Positions 32,431-44,800 of a stretch of 64,000 nucleotides of DNA are shown here, in pieces. A model generated the notes under the pieces. That model was not told where the DNA came from. It worked only from the letters and a program-made list of their open reading frames with translations, and searched no databases. Origin of the DNA: Heligmosomoides polygyrus polygyrus (lineage: Eukaryota; Nematoda; Chromadorea; Rhabditida; Heligmosomidae); assembly GCA_947396885.1 (NCBI GenBank), contig OX377205.1:71768969-71832968 (forward strand), written 5' to 3'. Each line of letters opens with the position of its first letter. The first letter of the stretch is position 1. Position numbers and translations under genes: made by a program.

Positions 32431-32847
32431 TTGGTGGAACAATTACTGATTGCCATCAAGGACAGGATCCCCCTCGAATTTTCAGATCTAATTGATCGCG
32501 GAAAGCGTGAACGTAGTGTAGTGATCAGCGGTATTGACGAAGCGCCTGCAGATATGAGACCATCCGAGTGTCAGGGAGACTTGGAAGAAAAAGTCGATAG
32601 AGTGCTTGGCGCTGTGAATGTGGAGTGTTGTCCTTGTGAGTTGTTTCGGCTAGGGACTTTAGATGCTAAGCGTCCCAGACTAGTGAAGGTTGTTTTTCCT
32701 TCACAACGGCACTACCGGACTGCGCTTGCGAACGCTCGATTGCTGCGTAATGCAGGTTTTCAGAATGTTTTCATGAGGCGTAGCATGACAGCCGCAGAAA
32801 GGAGATGCGAATATGAACTTCGGCAAACTGCTCGCAACAAGTCGTGA
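32431..32847 (+). pseudogene. LINE ORF1 fragment
   Basis: An open frame of 138 codons with RERSVVISGIDEAPADMRPS, FRLGTLDAKRPRLVKVVFPS and FMRRSMTAAERRCEYELRQ. This is the conserved core of the ORF1 protein of nematode CR1-like elements, probably a nucleic-acid chaperone. Frame breaks separate it from the presumed start at 32277. The 20-bp word GCTTTAGATATCAACAGGGA flanks it as a direct repeat (32407-32426 and 32874-32893). Confidence 0.7.
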
Positions 32848-32959
32848 GGAGCCAGGGAGTGGGTGGTATATAAGCTTTAGATATCAACAGGGACTGGTGC
32901 GTGTCTCGGACATCCAGCGGACACGTGCGGAAAACGCATAAGCCCGCATGGCGCCTCTG

Positions 32960-33740
32960 CTCTAAGATGCTGCTTGTTGAATGCTAGAAGCCTAGTAAAT
33001 AAAATTGATGATTTGCATTACTTCCTGATCATGAACAATCCGGACTTATTATTCATCACAGAGTCATGTCTTAAGGAAAAAATTTCTATTCTGAAATAAT
33101 TAATGATTTGCCATACAACCTCTACCGAATTGATCGCACCTTTCGAAGAGAAGGGGAGTTTGCTGCCTAGTTAAATCAGATATCTACTCTGATTGTATTC
33201 AACATGTACAACCGAATACAGCAGACGTTCTGTGTGTTGATATCTTCCTACCATCGCTATACACTCGAATTCGCCTGATTACGGTATATAGACCCCCAAA
33301 TTCCACTAGACCAGATGATAGCTCACTTCTTGATTTACTCGGGGATCTCTCTGCTGTTCAGTCCAACACCATTATAATTGGAGATTTTAACCTCAAAATT
33401 GACTGGTCTTCTTTGACCCCCGGAAACCCTGCAGCTACGGATTTCCTCGATTTTTTCAAAATGCGGGTTTCAAACAGTTCATAAATGAGTCCACACTTGG
33501 AAACAGCACTCCAGATGTTATTTTATGTTCCATGACTAGTATTCGTCACGTAGCTAGTCATGCACCTTTAGCTACATCTGACCATGCTACTATCTGTTTC
33601 GAAGTAGTCTGCGAATTTAAGCGGATAAATGAATTTCCTGTTCCAGATTTTTTGAATACTGATTTTTCTGCTCTTAGCCAACACTTACACTGTATTGATT
33701 GGCTTCAAATTTTTGATCGATATCGATACATCCATTACTG
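32960..33740 (+). pseudogene. LINE APE-type endonuclease remnant
   Basis: LLNARSLVNKIDDLHYFL (about 32970-33030) and FITESCL match the start of an APE-like endonuclease. IIIGDFNLKIDWSS (about 33370-33410) carries the GDFN motif. NSTPDVILCS and SDHATICFEV (about 33500-33610) match the C-terminal SDH motif. At least three frame changes intervene. This domain would nick target DNA to prime reverse transcription. Confidence 0.75.
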
Positions 33741-34192
33741 AAGTGTATCATCGCTTCTGTAATGCTGTCTACAAAGCCCTTGCAATGTTTGTACCTTTCA
33801 AAACGCATAAACGCTATTGTACTTGGTATCCTACACAAATTGAAAATGTATTAGGCCAGAAAAATTGACTGTATCATTCTTTGAGCAATCCTCTTTCTAA
33901 TTCGCATTTTAAGAAGATATGTTTGGATCTCAATCATCATCTGAAAATTTTCTCGCCAACTATGAACGTCGATGAATACCAGATCCTCGAGCAAATACCT
34001 CTATTTGTACCTACGGCATAAGGTTAAACCTAATTCATCTATGCAAATGTTATATGATGATTGTGGAAATCGTTACATTAGCGATAAAGAAAAAGCGGAC
34101 GCTCTTGCATTATATTTTGCTAGTGTGTTCAATGATGGTGACAACCCTGCCAATTCTGGTCATTCTACTTCTACCCTGATGATGTATCGCTG

Positions 34193-35636
34193 GTGCTAAA
34201 AAACCTGAGGCCTTCTGCAACTAAACCTTATGATGGAATTCCACAAATCATATACAAGAAATGTTTGTGTAAGCCACTTGCGCTCCTGTTTAACCTTTCT
34301 TTGTTCACAGATGAAGTCCCACATGCCTGGAAGCATTCCATTGTAAAAGCTATACCAAATTCATCAGGGAGCAAAAACATTAATAATTTCCGACCGATAA
34401 GCTTTACTCCTACCCCCGTAAAGGTAATGGAGAAGTTAATAAGGGTAAAAATGTTGCAGTGGCTGGATAAAACATGACTCATCCCTCCCGAACAGCATGG
34501 TTTTTTGCCTGGTGCCTCTACTACCTCCAACTTAATTGATTCCTATCATGACTGGAAAATGCAATAAATAATGGAAAATCGGTAGGCGTAATATATTACG
34601 ATTTCTCAAAGGCATTTGATAAATTCTTGCATAATAAATTAATTGCCAAGCTGAGGGATTCTGGAATTCGTGATAACCTGCTGAAGTGGTTTGAATCTTA
34701 CCTGAAGGATAGATATATGACAGTTAAAGTATGGTATTCTTATTCTAGAAGCTACTTGTGTACGAGTGGCACTCCACAAGGAGCTATGCTATCTCCGTTA
34801 CTGTTTCTGATTTATGCACATGATTTGCTTGCATACATTAAAACCCATTCGGAAATTCAAGTGAAAGCCTATGCGGATGACGTCAAGGTCTACGGAGCTT
34901 ACGACGAGTTGAATAAGGCAGTTGTGTGTTCAGCTCTTACCGTTTCAGTTCAGAAAATGATTGAATGGGCTCTAGAGTGGGTATTCCGCTTAACTTAAAT
35001 AAATGCTTGCTTATGCATATTGGAGATTCTGAACCTATTGACTTCCTTATCGACGATATTCCAGTTACTAAATGCTGCTCAACAAAACATCTACACGTAA
35101 TTTTCGATTCCGGACTCAAATTTGGAAGGCACATTGATTTCTCAGTGAGGAAGGCATACTCCGTCTTGTTCATGCTTTTTCGTAACATCAAAAGCTCAGA
35201 TGAATCAATACTGCTGCGTCTTTACAAATCGTATGTTTTGCCTCATCTAGAGTATTGTATGCAAATCTGGAGTCCCTTCCTTAAGAAAGAAATCCTGAAA
35301 ATTGAAAAGGTGCAACAGCTTTTTACTCGCCTACTATGGTACATGGTTAGTGATTCGTGCAATCGAGTAGCTTTGCCAGATTATAAAGCGCGCTTAAAAA
35401 TGTTTGCTCTGCGTTGCCTGAAATGCAGAAGGCTTTTTGCTGGCTTTGTGTTCTGCTACCGGCTCTTGAAAGGTGATGTGAACTTAGCAATCAGCAAATA
35501 CTGGATTTTTAGGCCCGTTAGTCCTAGGCTAGGAAGTTTAAAAATTCAGTACAATAGAGTTAGAAAGAAGCATTTTTCAGTAGTTTTTAATTCGTTTTTC
35601 ACCGCTGCGCAAGATGGATTAGTAAGTTACCGGTGA
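34193..35636 (+). pseudogene. LINE reverse transcriptase remnant
   Basis: NFRPISFTPTPVKVMEKLI (about 34385-34445), YYDFSKAFDK, GTPQGAMLSPLLFLIYAHDL and VKAYADDVKVYG (about 34860-34890) are successive palm and fingers motifs, with YADD as the catalytic site. A stop at 34998 and a frame change near 34990 lead into a second open frame (34965-35636). It contains the thumb-like segment LYKSYVLPHLEYCMQIWSPF and ends QDGLVSYR before a TGA. Function is lost in this copy. Confidence 0.85.
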
Positions 35637-36577
35637 TGTTTTCCAAGCAAGGACTATAAAAGAGTTTAAGATAAAGTTAATGACGTTAGATCTCCCTCAT
35701 TTGCTTAACGTTGACCACTTTTGCTGACCTCGAATAATATAGATTGTCTTGAAGGGCCCTTACAACTGTTGGAATGTTTTCTTGCCGTGGCATCTGGAAT
35801 CCGGTCCGATATCACTTCAACAGGGTACGCCACTCTATAACCGCTATTGCGATTTTATGCTTTTTTCGGCATTGCTGATAGTCCCCTGGGCAGCGCTGAA
35901 TGGTTTTTGTGCGGTCTGTGCTTTTCGCACTAGTGTTGGAGTCATTATGTCTGCTGTTTTATCTATTAGTTTTGGCAGTACTCAGAACCTTAGGGCAAAG
36001 GATTTATACCTTTATTTTCCTGCCGATTAGTTTCCATGCACGTATTTCTTGAGTGCTTTTTTATGTTTTGTTTCATTAAAAATTTCGGTTCTATCTTCTT
36101 CTCTAGATATACCTTTACAAATGCGGTTGGTCCTCTTCAGTTGCTATGGAAGCATCGCAAGGGGTAACGTAATGTAGCCTTGGTACGACCGAGAAAATAT
36201 GGGCCGGACTCCTGGGTGTTACCTCTTCGTCAAGGATGCTCGAAAGTGACCTCTGCAATCACTGGAAGTCACACCATAGTTATACTGAATGCCAACGCCT
36301 GCACTTTTTATGCCGATATAAACTTCAGTTGACTTTAATCAATCTCTTTCAAAACAACTCGACATAACTTGTGCTCGCTATCCTTTTTGGGATTTTTTTA
36401 GTTCTTTGCTCTGAGTGTTTCTGAATAATCTGCAAAGACATTTCTCCCATGCCCCTGCAGTTCATAGTGGCTCATGAATTTGTTGGTGTTGGTTCTTTTA
36501 GTTAAGCATTGTTATTTTATTGTTACTATGTCTGCCTTCGTATGTTTGTTTTCTTTGGCGTACTTTACGTGTAGCAA

Positions 36578-36600
36578 TAAATAAATAAATAAATAAATAA
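36578..36600 (+). repeat. (AATA)n tail of the LINE
   Basis: About six AATA units marking the LINE 3' end. Confidence 0.85.
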
Positions 36601-36604
36601 TACA

Positions 36605-38295
36605 GTCGATACTGTAGTAGCAGTATGAACCGTGCCACGCGGGACTTCGGGGATATTCGACGACTTCAAACTGACATAAAAACTAACATATAAACTAACA
36701 GATACGGGTAACTAATAAATAAATATACAGATAATACCAAAATGTATAAATGTATACAACAATAAGGAAAAGGCTACCTTAATCTCTCGTCTTGTAGCTT
36801 TTAGTGCAATGCGGTGCAGGATAACTAGAAGCTTATAGGCAGTTGTACTGCGCCTAAACGAACATTATAAATATACAAAATAGGTAGAGAGAAAGAGTAG
36901 GAAAAACTGACTCAAAGTTACAGAGAGAAAGAGTAGGGAAAACTGACTCCAAGTTACAGATCGTGCCTTTTATACGATAACCCCGCAGGAATGCGGCGAG
37001 GCGGTTCTTAAAATACATTTGATAACACTGAGAAACTTCTCTACAGAAATAATCTAGCTCCATGGCTTCATAAACATAGCACAGCCTTCTCCGAGAAATA
37101 TGAGATATGTACATTCTCTAATCAACGAACCTTCAATGAACAACGTTAATGTTATCGTGCAATTAGAAAATACTGAAGTAAATCAGTATACTCTGGGCGC
37201 CGTCTCTTAGTCCTAATCTGTCCTGCAATCGATTTTGCTATAAAATGTGCAAATAGATCACGTAGAATTTCTTTATGGAACGTATAAAGCTGGTTATAAC
37301 TTTAATTTTTTAGAGCAGTTAGTAAAATTATTTATAACTTTCAAAGGAGATCTATATACAATCATTCGTGGCGTCGATTAAGCAGTGAATCCGCCTTTCT
37401 TCGAGACCATTGAAGAGATAAACTCTCGCTTGTCCACTGGATAGAAGAGTCTCACCTCTGCCCGCAATTCCCTAGAATTACAAGATGTTCGAAGATTTTG
37501 TGCGTACTATTAGACAGAATAGGAGAAAGAACGAGCCTCGAAGATGTATCGTTGGAGTCCCCACTTGCGCTTACTCGACAGCTTATTTGTGACACCGCTT
37601 CGTTGAGGAAGTCCAAATCCTAGAAGATGCCGCTACCTACCGGTTACGCGGAGCGGATCACTGAATCCAATCGTGCCCGGAACATAGGGGAGCCGCCCGA
37701 ATTGGCCGGCGAAATCCCGCCCCTCCGAGCAGACCACATTGTCGACTAATACCAAAATCCCAGACTGCAAAACTTAAATTTTCTTTAAACATTTCAATTT
37801 CCCGCGACTCACCCTGATGTAGCCCCGCACCAAATCGGCACACGATATCTCAGACCATAACAGTTCACACAGAGCGAAGGAATACGTGAGGTTAACAGCA
37901 GCGAGAGGTCACTAGATTGCACATCGCCACTGAACCACAGATCTCTGATGTTTTCGAGACCGCACTGCTAAAACGCCGGTTCCCTGAAAGCTGTGCGATG
38001 ATCTAGGAAATCATGCATGGACACATGTGAAGCAACCTCTGGAGACATTTAAGATTTGATGCCGAGACAAACCCATTTTATCAACAGCGACTGGGCTGTT
38101 CTGCTTTCCGCTGTATCACCTGTCGTCCCATCACGGCACCAACAATATCCATTCCTGTCGCGTGCCATAGCGATCCAGCGCGTTCCTGCTTACTCAAGTA
38201 GACCACATTAACGATTAGTCTTATAGTTTTCTCGATCATTTTCCCATTCAGATGTCAAAGGTGTTCCATGCAATGGAGTTATTTCGCCGATTGGA
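36605..38295. other. No recognisable gene
   Basis: Contains a two-copy 36-39 bp tandem duplication at about 36886-36958 (AGAGAGAAAGAGTAGG unit). No exon structure recognised. Confidence 0.4.
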
Positions 38296-38297
38296 GC

Positions 38298-38770
38298 GAC
38301 AATTCGTGGATGTATACAGTACAGCCCGGATTGAAGGAGACCATCTGTAGCACCTTACGTGCCTCGCTTCGCTTCTCAAATTTTAGGCTCAGCTGACTAG
38401 GTCAGATTTTTCTTGACATCTTTTTCAGCTCCCCAAACTGGAAGACAAAGAATATCTCTATGATAAAGTCAATTATGGAGCTTCAAGCAAATCCCTGAAG
38501 AGGCAGGGAGCTCAGTTCTTCGCCGCGCGGAGTGACAATTCGTGGATGTATGCAGTAGAACCCGGATTGAAGGAGACCATCTGTAGCACCCTACGTGCCT
38601 CGCTTCGTTTCTCAAATTTTAGGCTCAGCTGACTAGGTCTAATTTTTCTTGACATCTTGTTCAGCTCCTCGGGCAGTTCAGATTCGCCAAACTGAAAACA
38701 AAAGATTAAGTAAATTACGGAGCTTCAAGGAAATCATTGAAGGAGCATAAAGCTGAGTTCTCAATTGGGA
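38298..38770 (+). repeat. 236-bp tandem duplication
   Basis: GACAATTCGTGGATGTATRC starts at 38298 and 38534. Both units continue through GGATTGAAGGAGACCATCTG and GCTCAGCTGACTAGGTC. The second half has diverged by indels. Confidence 0.85.
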
Positions 38771-38777
38771 CACTTCT

Positions 38778-38850
38778 GTGCTGGACACGTCTCGACAAAC
38801 CCCCTGTGACGGGTCGAGCACAGAAAAGTGGGTTTCCATGCCTGCGGACA
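38778..38850. repeat. Hairpin related to the 17558-17905 repeat
   Basis: CACTTCTGTGCTGGACACG pairs imperfectly with CGGGTCGAGCACAGAAAAGT. The minus strand matches the units at 17640-17700 and 17803-17895 in order and spacing. It is a dispersed copy in opposite orientation. Confidence 0.7.
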
Positions 38851-38869
38851 AAACAGGAATCGAAAAAAT

Positions 38870-39590
38870 GCAGGCACGGAAAAACACCCAGGAAAACATC
38901 CCTTCGAAAAAATTCGCTTTTAAACAACAAACCTACAATGAAATACCGATCAGGAGGCAACGTAACGAGAAAAAACTCGAAAACGCAATCGAAAACATAG
39001 GAATGGTCGAGAAAACAAGGAAAACAACGAAAAATGCACTGGATCAGCCGAGTTGCAGTGAATTCTGCACAGGGCAAAGGACAACGATGCCTGTTTTTCG
39101 ATTCTTCGCGCCGTCGGCGCCCTCCTCACTCGAGATCGCCGCCGCACAGCCCCTTCCTCTCTGTTCACTCGTGCTAGAGTCCAGACAGCGGAGCACTCCG
39201 ACACTAGAGCACGTCTGCTGTCAATCAGTGAAGGCACTTCGTTAACACTCATTCCTCAAAGAATGAGCGTCTGCTAGAGAAGCTGATCTATCACCATCCT
39301 CGATAAGATGAGATTTTTACATTTTCTGACACACATTGGGTGGAAAATTGCGCAGAGGCAATGACATGTTCATGCGTTGTGTTTGGGTTTGGGAGCCATA
39401 ATGAACTGGGTAGAACGCAACATTAGTTGAATTGGTTGTTTGTGGTTACATGTGAAATTCTGTGCAACTGTGAAATCTGTTTCATAGCTTGCTTTGCGAG
39501 CACAATTGAAATTTAGTGTCCTTTATTCCACAACCCATGACTTTATAAAGCTTCATACTTCAAAGATCAACCAACACAAATGCGTCTTCG
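38870..39590. other. No recognisable gene
   Basis: Open frames on both strands around 38778-39250 are by-products of the repeat above. Nothing else is recognised. Confidence 0.4.
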
Positions 39591-39619
39591 GTGTCCGTCT
39601 TTGATATGAGCGTGAAGAA

Positions 39620-40803
39620 GGCTGTCCCTGAGTTCACGGTGAGCGTGCTTCGACCTACATGCTTCGACCTCCATTGGGGCTCATTATCCGAAACACTTCT
39701 AGTTTCCATAGGACAAAGTTCGTTAATTGGCTTCTGCAGAATACGTGATTCGGCATTAGTACCTTTACAGTGCGTACTTTTCCATCATTGCTTTTCACAA
39801 TTTCTTGGATTTCGCCCTTTACCCAACCTCTGCCGGGAATAACCTCTTGTTCGGCAAAAACAAGATCTCAAAGCTGCGAAAAAGAGCGTGCTGCTACACG
39901 TTCTTGTTCCCCTTATTTGTTTGAATCCCTCCAAGAACTGCTTGGCAGTCGAAACTCCATTTTTCCCAGAATTTTGGTAACATTCTTTCCGAAAATTTAA
40001 GCGTTTCCTTTACTTGAGTTGCTATGTGAATAAGCTTCGTATCATGCGAAGGATCAGAGATGTCCTGTAGTATGTTAGTATCTGGAACCGAGAAACTGAT
40101 ATTCCGCGTACACAATCAATCAGTCGCGAATGTATTTCGCTTACGTCGCTTGCCTTCACCTTGGTAATAGGGCGAGTGTTCACAATGTCCTCCATTCTGG
40201 TGACGGCAGTGCTTTTGCTGCTGTCTAAAATTGCAGTGAACCCGTATTCTACGGTCTGTTCTGGTTTGAACAAACTACCTAAGGTGCCTCGACCATATAG
40301 TGTGGGCCCAAAGATTGTTTTGGAAATACGGAGCACTTATGGGGTTGTTGTGGTAATTGCCTTTTCTAACACTATACCATAATAGTGGTTTAAACCCACC
40401 GGTATATGTGGCATCTGATGTTCTCCGCGGAGTGTTAGAATGCAGATGTTAATTTCCTTGACGCGGAGATATTCCTTGTCGGCTTCGATAAGCTTTACCG
40501 ACGGAAAACTGTTAGTAGTGGTGGGTTTTGTGTGAATTCCAATAATAAGTTCCTTCACATATGCATCACTGATTTTTAGATTTACAAAGTTGCTTTGGAA
40601 TTGCTCAATGTGTCCTCCTATTCCAGACATTGTGAAAATTTTCATTCTGTTGCACGGCAAACCGAACTGCTGAGTGATGTCGTCTTTAATGATCGTTTCC
40701 TGAGCGCCTATGTCTAAAAAGAACAATGCTTGTTCTTTTCTGATCTGTAGTTCCAATTGTTCCCTAGCGCACTCATTAGCACGATTTGCTCTTTGTTTCA
40801 GAG
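39620..40803 (-). pseudogene. Pao pol remnant: protease, truncated RT, integrase C-terminus
   Basis: The protease frame includes ECAREQLELQIRKEQALFFL then DIGAQETIIKDDITQQFGLP (about 40735-40670), where DIGAQ stands for the usual DSGSQ active site of Pao peptidases. IFGPTLYGRG (about 40320-40290) is the motif leading into reverse transcriptase. After a deletion, KWSFDCQ and KQIRGTRTC lead to EQEVIPGRGWVKGEIQEIV (about 39860-39800), the DUF5641-like integrase C-terminal domain. Multiple stops. Function is lost. Confidence 0.75.
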
Positions 40804-41343
40804 CAGGGAAAGGCAGAATTTCTGTTTTCTGTTCTCTGATTTTCTGGCCAATTTGGGCAAAGTTTTTCTGTTTTCTGGGAAATGACCAAAAAATTGGCTG
40901 GAAAACAGAAAGTGAGGCTGCGAACAAAATTATAGCATGGAAATCCAATAAAAGCAATCCAAAAAGTATCATGGAATCATATGTTTCATTCCAAAATAAT
41001 GTTTCTAGAGTATTTTAAATTGCAGACATGTAGCGTTTTCTGATGTACCCATGTAGTTATTGCGCCACACACTCATGATCTATACCGCCTTGTTTGCTTG
41101 ATTGACTGTGCAAGTGCTGCTGGCAAGGAGTAGCTTCATAGGACACTTCTCGACTTCCATAATTTGGCTTCGAATTCTTTTCGACATTGGAAGTAGTTTG
41201 TTTAATTATGTATTAAGTAACCACTTGTGCTTTCTGCAAGGCCGTTGGCGAAGCTGCTTCTCTAACTCTGAACATTATTCAGCTTTTGTTGTTAAAAATT
41301 AACGCAAGCAGTTCAACAAAAGCACGGAGCCGGATGTGGCTGG

Positions 41344-42990
41344 CTAACGAAAATCGTTTTCTTCACGACTCCTTCGACACTCTTCACAGCTCCTCAAGTC
41401 GCTCGTTTCCTCCTCCCCAGCTCCTTCGCTAGGTCGTGGCAATGCTAACTTTGCGACCCGAGTACACGCAGTTGCAGCATTCGGAGATGTTCGTTCCGTT
41501 GAGCGAAGAAATGAATGAACAGAAATGAAGAATGAGACACCAGAAAGGAATGAAGAATGGGACACCAGAAACTTGTGGGTCCTCATGAACAACGTCTTTG
41601 TCAGATTCAGCTGCAGTCCAACGTTGCCACATACACGATCGAAGCCAGCAAGCATTGGCTCCGCCTGGCTAATGCTCGGTGTTACATGGTGCATATGCCG
41701 GTCGTCGAACTTCACTCCCATGCCTTCCCATTCTATGAGGTTGTCGCACACGGGGTGTCACGTACACTGTGGCTTTCTTTTCACAGTTATTCGCTTCGGT
41801 TGTGAGCTCACTTAGGATCATTTTTTCGCGGCGTTTCATTTCTACATTTCCTGTTTTTCCTAAATCATTCCCTCGTCGGTTTTTAAAATTATGACCTTCA
41901 GATTACAACGGACCAGAAAATGAATGTGCGCGCGTGCGTGCCTGCTCTACGACTTCAAATTGAAGAAATCTCCTTCGAAATCGCATCGTTTGTTGACAGC
42001 TGCATTCGGCGAAAATGTCATTTCAAAAGACAATGCAAGCGGTGGTTTTAACGTTTTGCCGCCGGCGACGAAAGTCATGAAGACGAAGAGCAGGGAAGAC
42101 AGGCACCTTTTCGTGGATAGCGACCTCTCAGGGACTGCCGTTGAAGCTGATCCGACAAGATCGACTCGGATGTTTGCAGAAGAGCTCGTCTGCTCCAAAT
42201 TCTACTTCAAATCCTGCCCGAAATTTAAATCCTACTCGAGTTGACACGTCCTCTACCAACTTGCTGAATGATAATGGGAGGCTTCGTGTCGCAAAAGTCG
42301 TCCAGTAGAAAGTGGAGAAGCCTGGTTGGACCGTTTTGCCTCATTCGCTGTACAGCCATCACCTTGCCCCATTCGACTACCACATATTCCACTCGAAGCA
42401 GCACGCTTTGGGTGGGAAAATGTTCCCTGACTACGGCGAAATCCGGATTTGGGTAACCAACTTCCTCTGTTCGCGGCCAGCTCATTTCTATAAAGACGAG
42501 ATTCAATTTTTGCGTGTACATCGGAGAACGGTTGTTAATAGTTGTGAAAAATAATTACCAAATTAAGCTTGGTTTTAATTGCTTTGTATGAATTTAACTT
42601 TCCGGTCTGAAACGACATTCCGTGTGAGACACCTTAATAGTTCGCGCATGACGTTTTCGAGGGTGGCGCTGAAGAGCTTGGGGGATAAAGTACCCCCGCC
42701 GAACCCTCTTCACGTCGATGATGATGTGAAGAGAGGGAACGGCGGGGGTACTTAATCTCCGAAGCTGAGTAGGTACGAACGCCCTGAGTGCGCAGGGCTT
42801 CGATGACCGCTTCAGTTTTGATAGAGTCGAATGCCTTCTTCAGGTCGATGAACGTGAGGCACAGCGGCAGCTTGTACTCTCGCGATACCTCGTTCAGCTT
42901 CGTAATGGTGTGTATGTAGTCGATCGTGCTGAATCTTCTCCGAAATCCCGCTTGTTCGCATGGCTGTCCTCCGTCCAGCGTTCTGCTGCT
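41344..42990 (-). pseudogene. RTE-type reverse transcriptase fragment, split by a mariner
   Basis: The high-coordinate part reads FSTIDYIHTITKLNEVSREY then LPLCLTFIDLKKAFDSIKTE (about 42960-42800) and LSPKLFSATLENVM (about 42675-42640). The low-coordinate part reads EWEGMGVKFDDRHMHH, then TPSISQAEPMLAGFDRVC and VGLQLNLTKTLFM (about 41730-41560). The catalytic FADD segment is missing after MHH. The two parts join without loss across the mariner at 41736-42636. A 26-28 bp imperfect inverted repeat (42688-42713 and 42726-42753) disrupts the motif before LSPKLF. It is a different RTE lineage from the element at 45486-49300. Confidence 0.8.
41736..42636 (+). mobile_element. Internally deleted mariner, 901 bp
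   Basis: The left end TGAGGTTGTCGCACACGGGG and the right end (reverse-complemented) TTAAGGTGTCTCACACGGAA are recognisably homologous. TA flanks both sides (41734-41735 and 42637-42638). The transposase N-terminal part (LLYDFKLKKSPSKSHRLLTA, then VEADPTRSTRMFAEEL) lies at about 41945-42200. The C-terminal part (HHLAPFDYHIFHSKQHALGG, then FLCSRPAHFYKDEIQ) lies at about 42350-42510. The middle, including the first two catalytic Asp, is deleted. Confidence 0.85.
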
Positions 42991-43639
42991 GGCCTAAAAT
43001 CTTTCAGCTACGCGGAAACAAGGCCAATTCAAGGAAGGGTATTCTCGAAGAACGAGACTAACTAGTAATATAGATTCTGGTGCAGCCACTATTACTCAAC
43101 GAGTCTCGGCACAGCTTCAGAATGTTACGAGAGTTATAGTTATAGTTTATTACGCACGTGTCTATAAACTAACAGAGTGTGTCTATAAACTCAACCAATG
43201 GAGCCGAAACATGCAAACGGTGATCAATGAGCCTTCATCGTAATCAATACTCTGAAAGACCATTTTCTTACTAGTGGGACCATTAATTGAGCATTAGCTG
43301 CGAAAGGGAGCTGATTAGTAATGCAGCATGCTTCAAATGTTGAGATTCCTAGGATCTACCAGTCAAGATTTACAATTCTCTGATTGTATGAAATTTGGTG
43401 TACTAGAAAGTTTTACCAAACGCTTATGTTAAAACGCTAATCCACGACTACATTTTAGCCATACAAAGGCATTTACTACTGGAAAGGGTTGTTTAGGTAG
43501 AATAATTAGGTCATATGACAATTTCGAAATTTTCTGTTTTCTGATTTTCTGTTTTCTGGCGTTTTAGCTTTTCTGTTTTCTCTTTTTTTCCTTTTTTTCT
43601 TTTTTTCACAATTTCCGCTCATTCCAGCTTCGTGGTTGT

Positions 43640-44800
43640 AAAACTCTGTGGTTATAGAGGCTGTCTACTTTTGACATGTGTATATTCCCCTGATTTGAAT
43701 TATGATGGCGGTCACTGTGTTGGTTGCGCCAAGGATTCGGTTTGTTGCCGGTAGCAGTTGGTCTGTTGCCCGTTGACCGCTGCGAGAATGACTATATTAG
43801 CAAATGGTCGACTATTATAGCTGGGACCTCTTTTATATAAAGTATCAGGCATAATAATACATAAATTTCTATTATCTGCTTGACTACACTGAAAACAACT
43901 GGCCCAGGAGCATTCAAAACTGGTATGGTTATTTGCAAAACACTTCTAGCACAGTTTTCTTTCCTGCACAATGTTTCGCTTGCTTTGACCATCTGGTAGG
44001 GCTTTGCAATACGTCGAATAATAGTTATTCCGGTCGATTCCACAAATGACGCATTTTGTAGACATTCTCTAGGATTGTTCTCGTTCCCATGTGACTCTTC
44101 TGGATTAGTTCGAGTTCTGAGAATCGTACCATTGAATTTCTTCGCAGTTGAATCTCCTTCTCAATTCCTTCCATAACGCCATTAATAGTGACGTCAACCT
44201 GGTTTTCGATAGGGATTAAAACATTTTGGACAATGTTATATGGAAACTTTTCCAGAATTTTCTCAGTCCATAGTGCATTCTGAACAGCTCTAATATCTTC
44301 CCCTGCTGAAACCTTTTGGTTGATCAGCATTCGGATTGTGTCGTAGACTGTCCGCAACTCCCACCATTGTTAGATGCCAGACCCATGTCTGGTAGATTTT
44401 GATTTTTGCTCGGATTACGGGCTTATTCCCGAATTTCTTCTTGAGTTCCTCAGCCATCTGTTTATAGTCCTGTGGGATGAGCTGAATACCCTTAATAGTC
44501 ATCTCTGCTCGACCTCAAAGTGAGTCTTTAAGAAGCAGCATTTATCAACTGTACTCAGAACCTCGTTGTCATGTACAAGAGTTTTGTAGATTGCCCAGTA
44601 TTCTGGGTGTGTCTCTTTAAAAGCGTGGAATATTCATTTGCTTGGGCTTTAGTGTGCTGCATACCGCATCCCTTGCATAACTGATACATCTAAGATACTT
44701 TCAGATAGCCACTGCGTATCTGCGGAGTTGATATCCTCCGCATCCTGGCTGCCACTGAGACTTTGTCTCCCTTTTCCGAGGTTTCCACCTGTTTTCTCCA
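43640..44800 (-). pseudogene. Pao gag remnant with zinc knuckles
   Basis: The frame opens MEKTGGNLGKGRQ near 44800, then HPEYWAIYKTLVHDNEVLST (about 44600-44540), a Pao gag segment. SLRHNPNADQPKGFS and QNALWTEKILEKFPYNI follow. CVICGIDRNNYYSTYCKALP and LCKCFANNHTSFECSWASCF-like cysteine clusters (about 44050-43890, with a stop between) correspond to the CCHC region. Several stops and frame changes. The remainder of the polyprotein continues beyond the inserted hAT-like element. Confidence 0.7.

Larger units (their letters stand above)
32277..36600 (+). mobile_element. CR1/jockey-type non-LTR retrotransposon, inactivated
   Basis: The order ORF1, APE-type endonuclease, reverse transcriptase and an (AATA)n 3' tail (36578-36600) is that of a CR1-like LINE. 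ORF1 may start at ATG 32277 (MPPKSQRSKHNAS). The endonuclease and reverse transcriptase parts are broken by frameshifts and stops. The 3' region 35640-36577 has no recognised coding sequence and may include an inserted segment. Confidence 0.8.
40804..43627. mobile_element. hAT-like element nested in the Pao element
   Basis: The left end reads CAGGGAAAGGCAGAATTT from 40804. The right end, reverse-complemented from 43627, reads CTGGAATGAGCGGAAATT, close to the CAGGGATGAGCGGAT end of the element at 10006. Both ends have TTTTCTG arrays just inside (about 40819-40890 and 43530-43585). The flanking 8-mers match poorly, so the target duplication is decayed or I have a boundary wrong. It contains the RTE and mariner pieces below and lies exactly between the Pao gag and protease frames. 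Confidence 0.6.
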
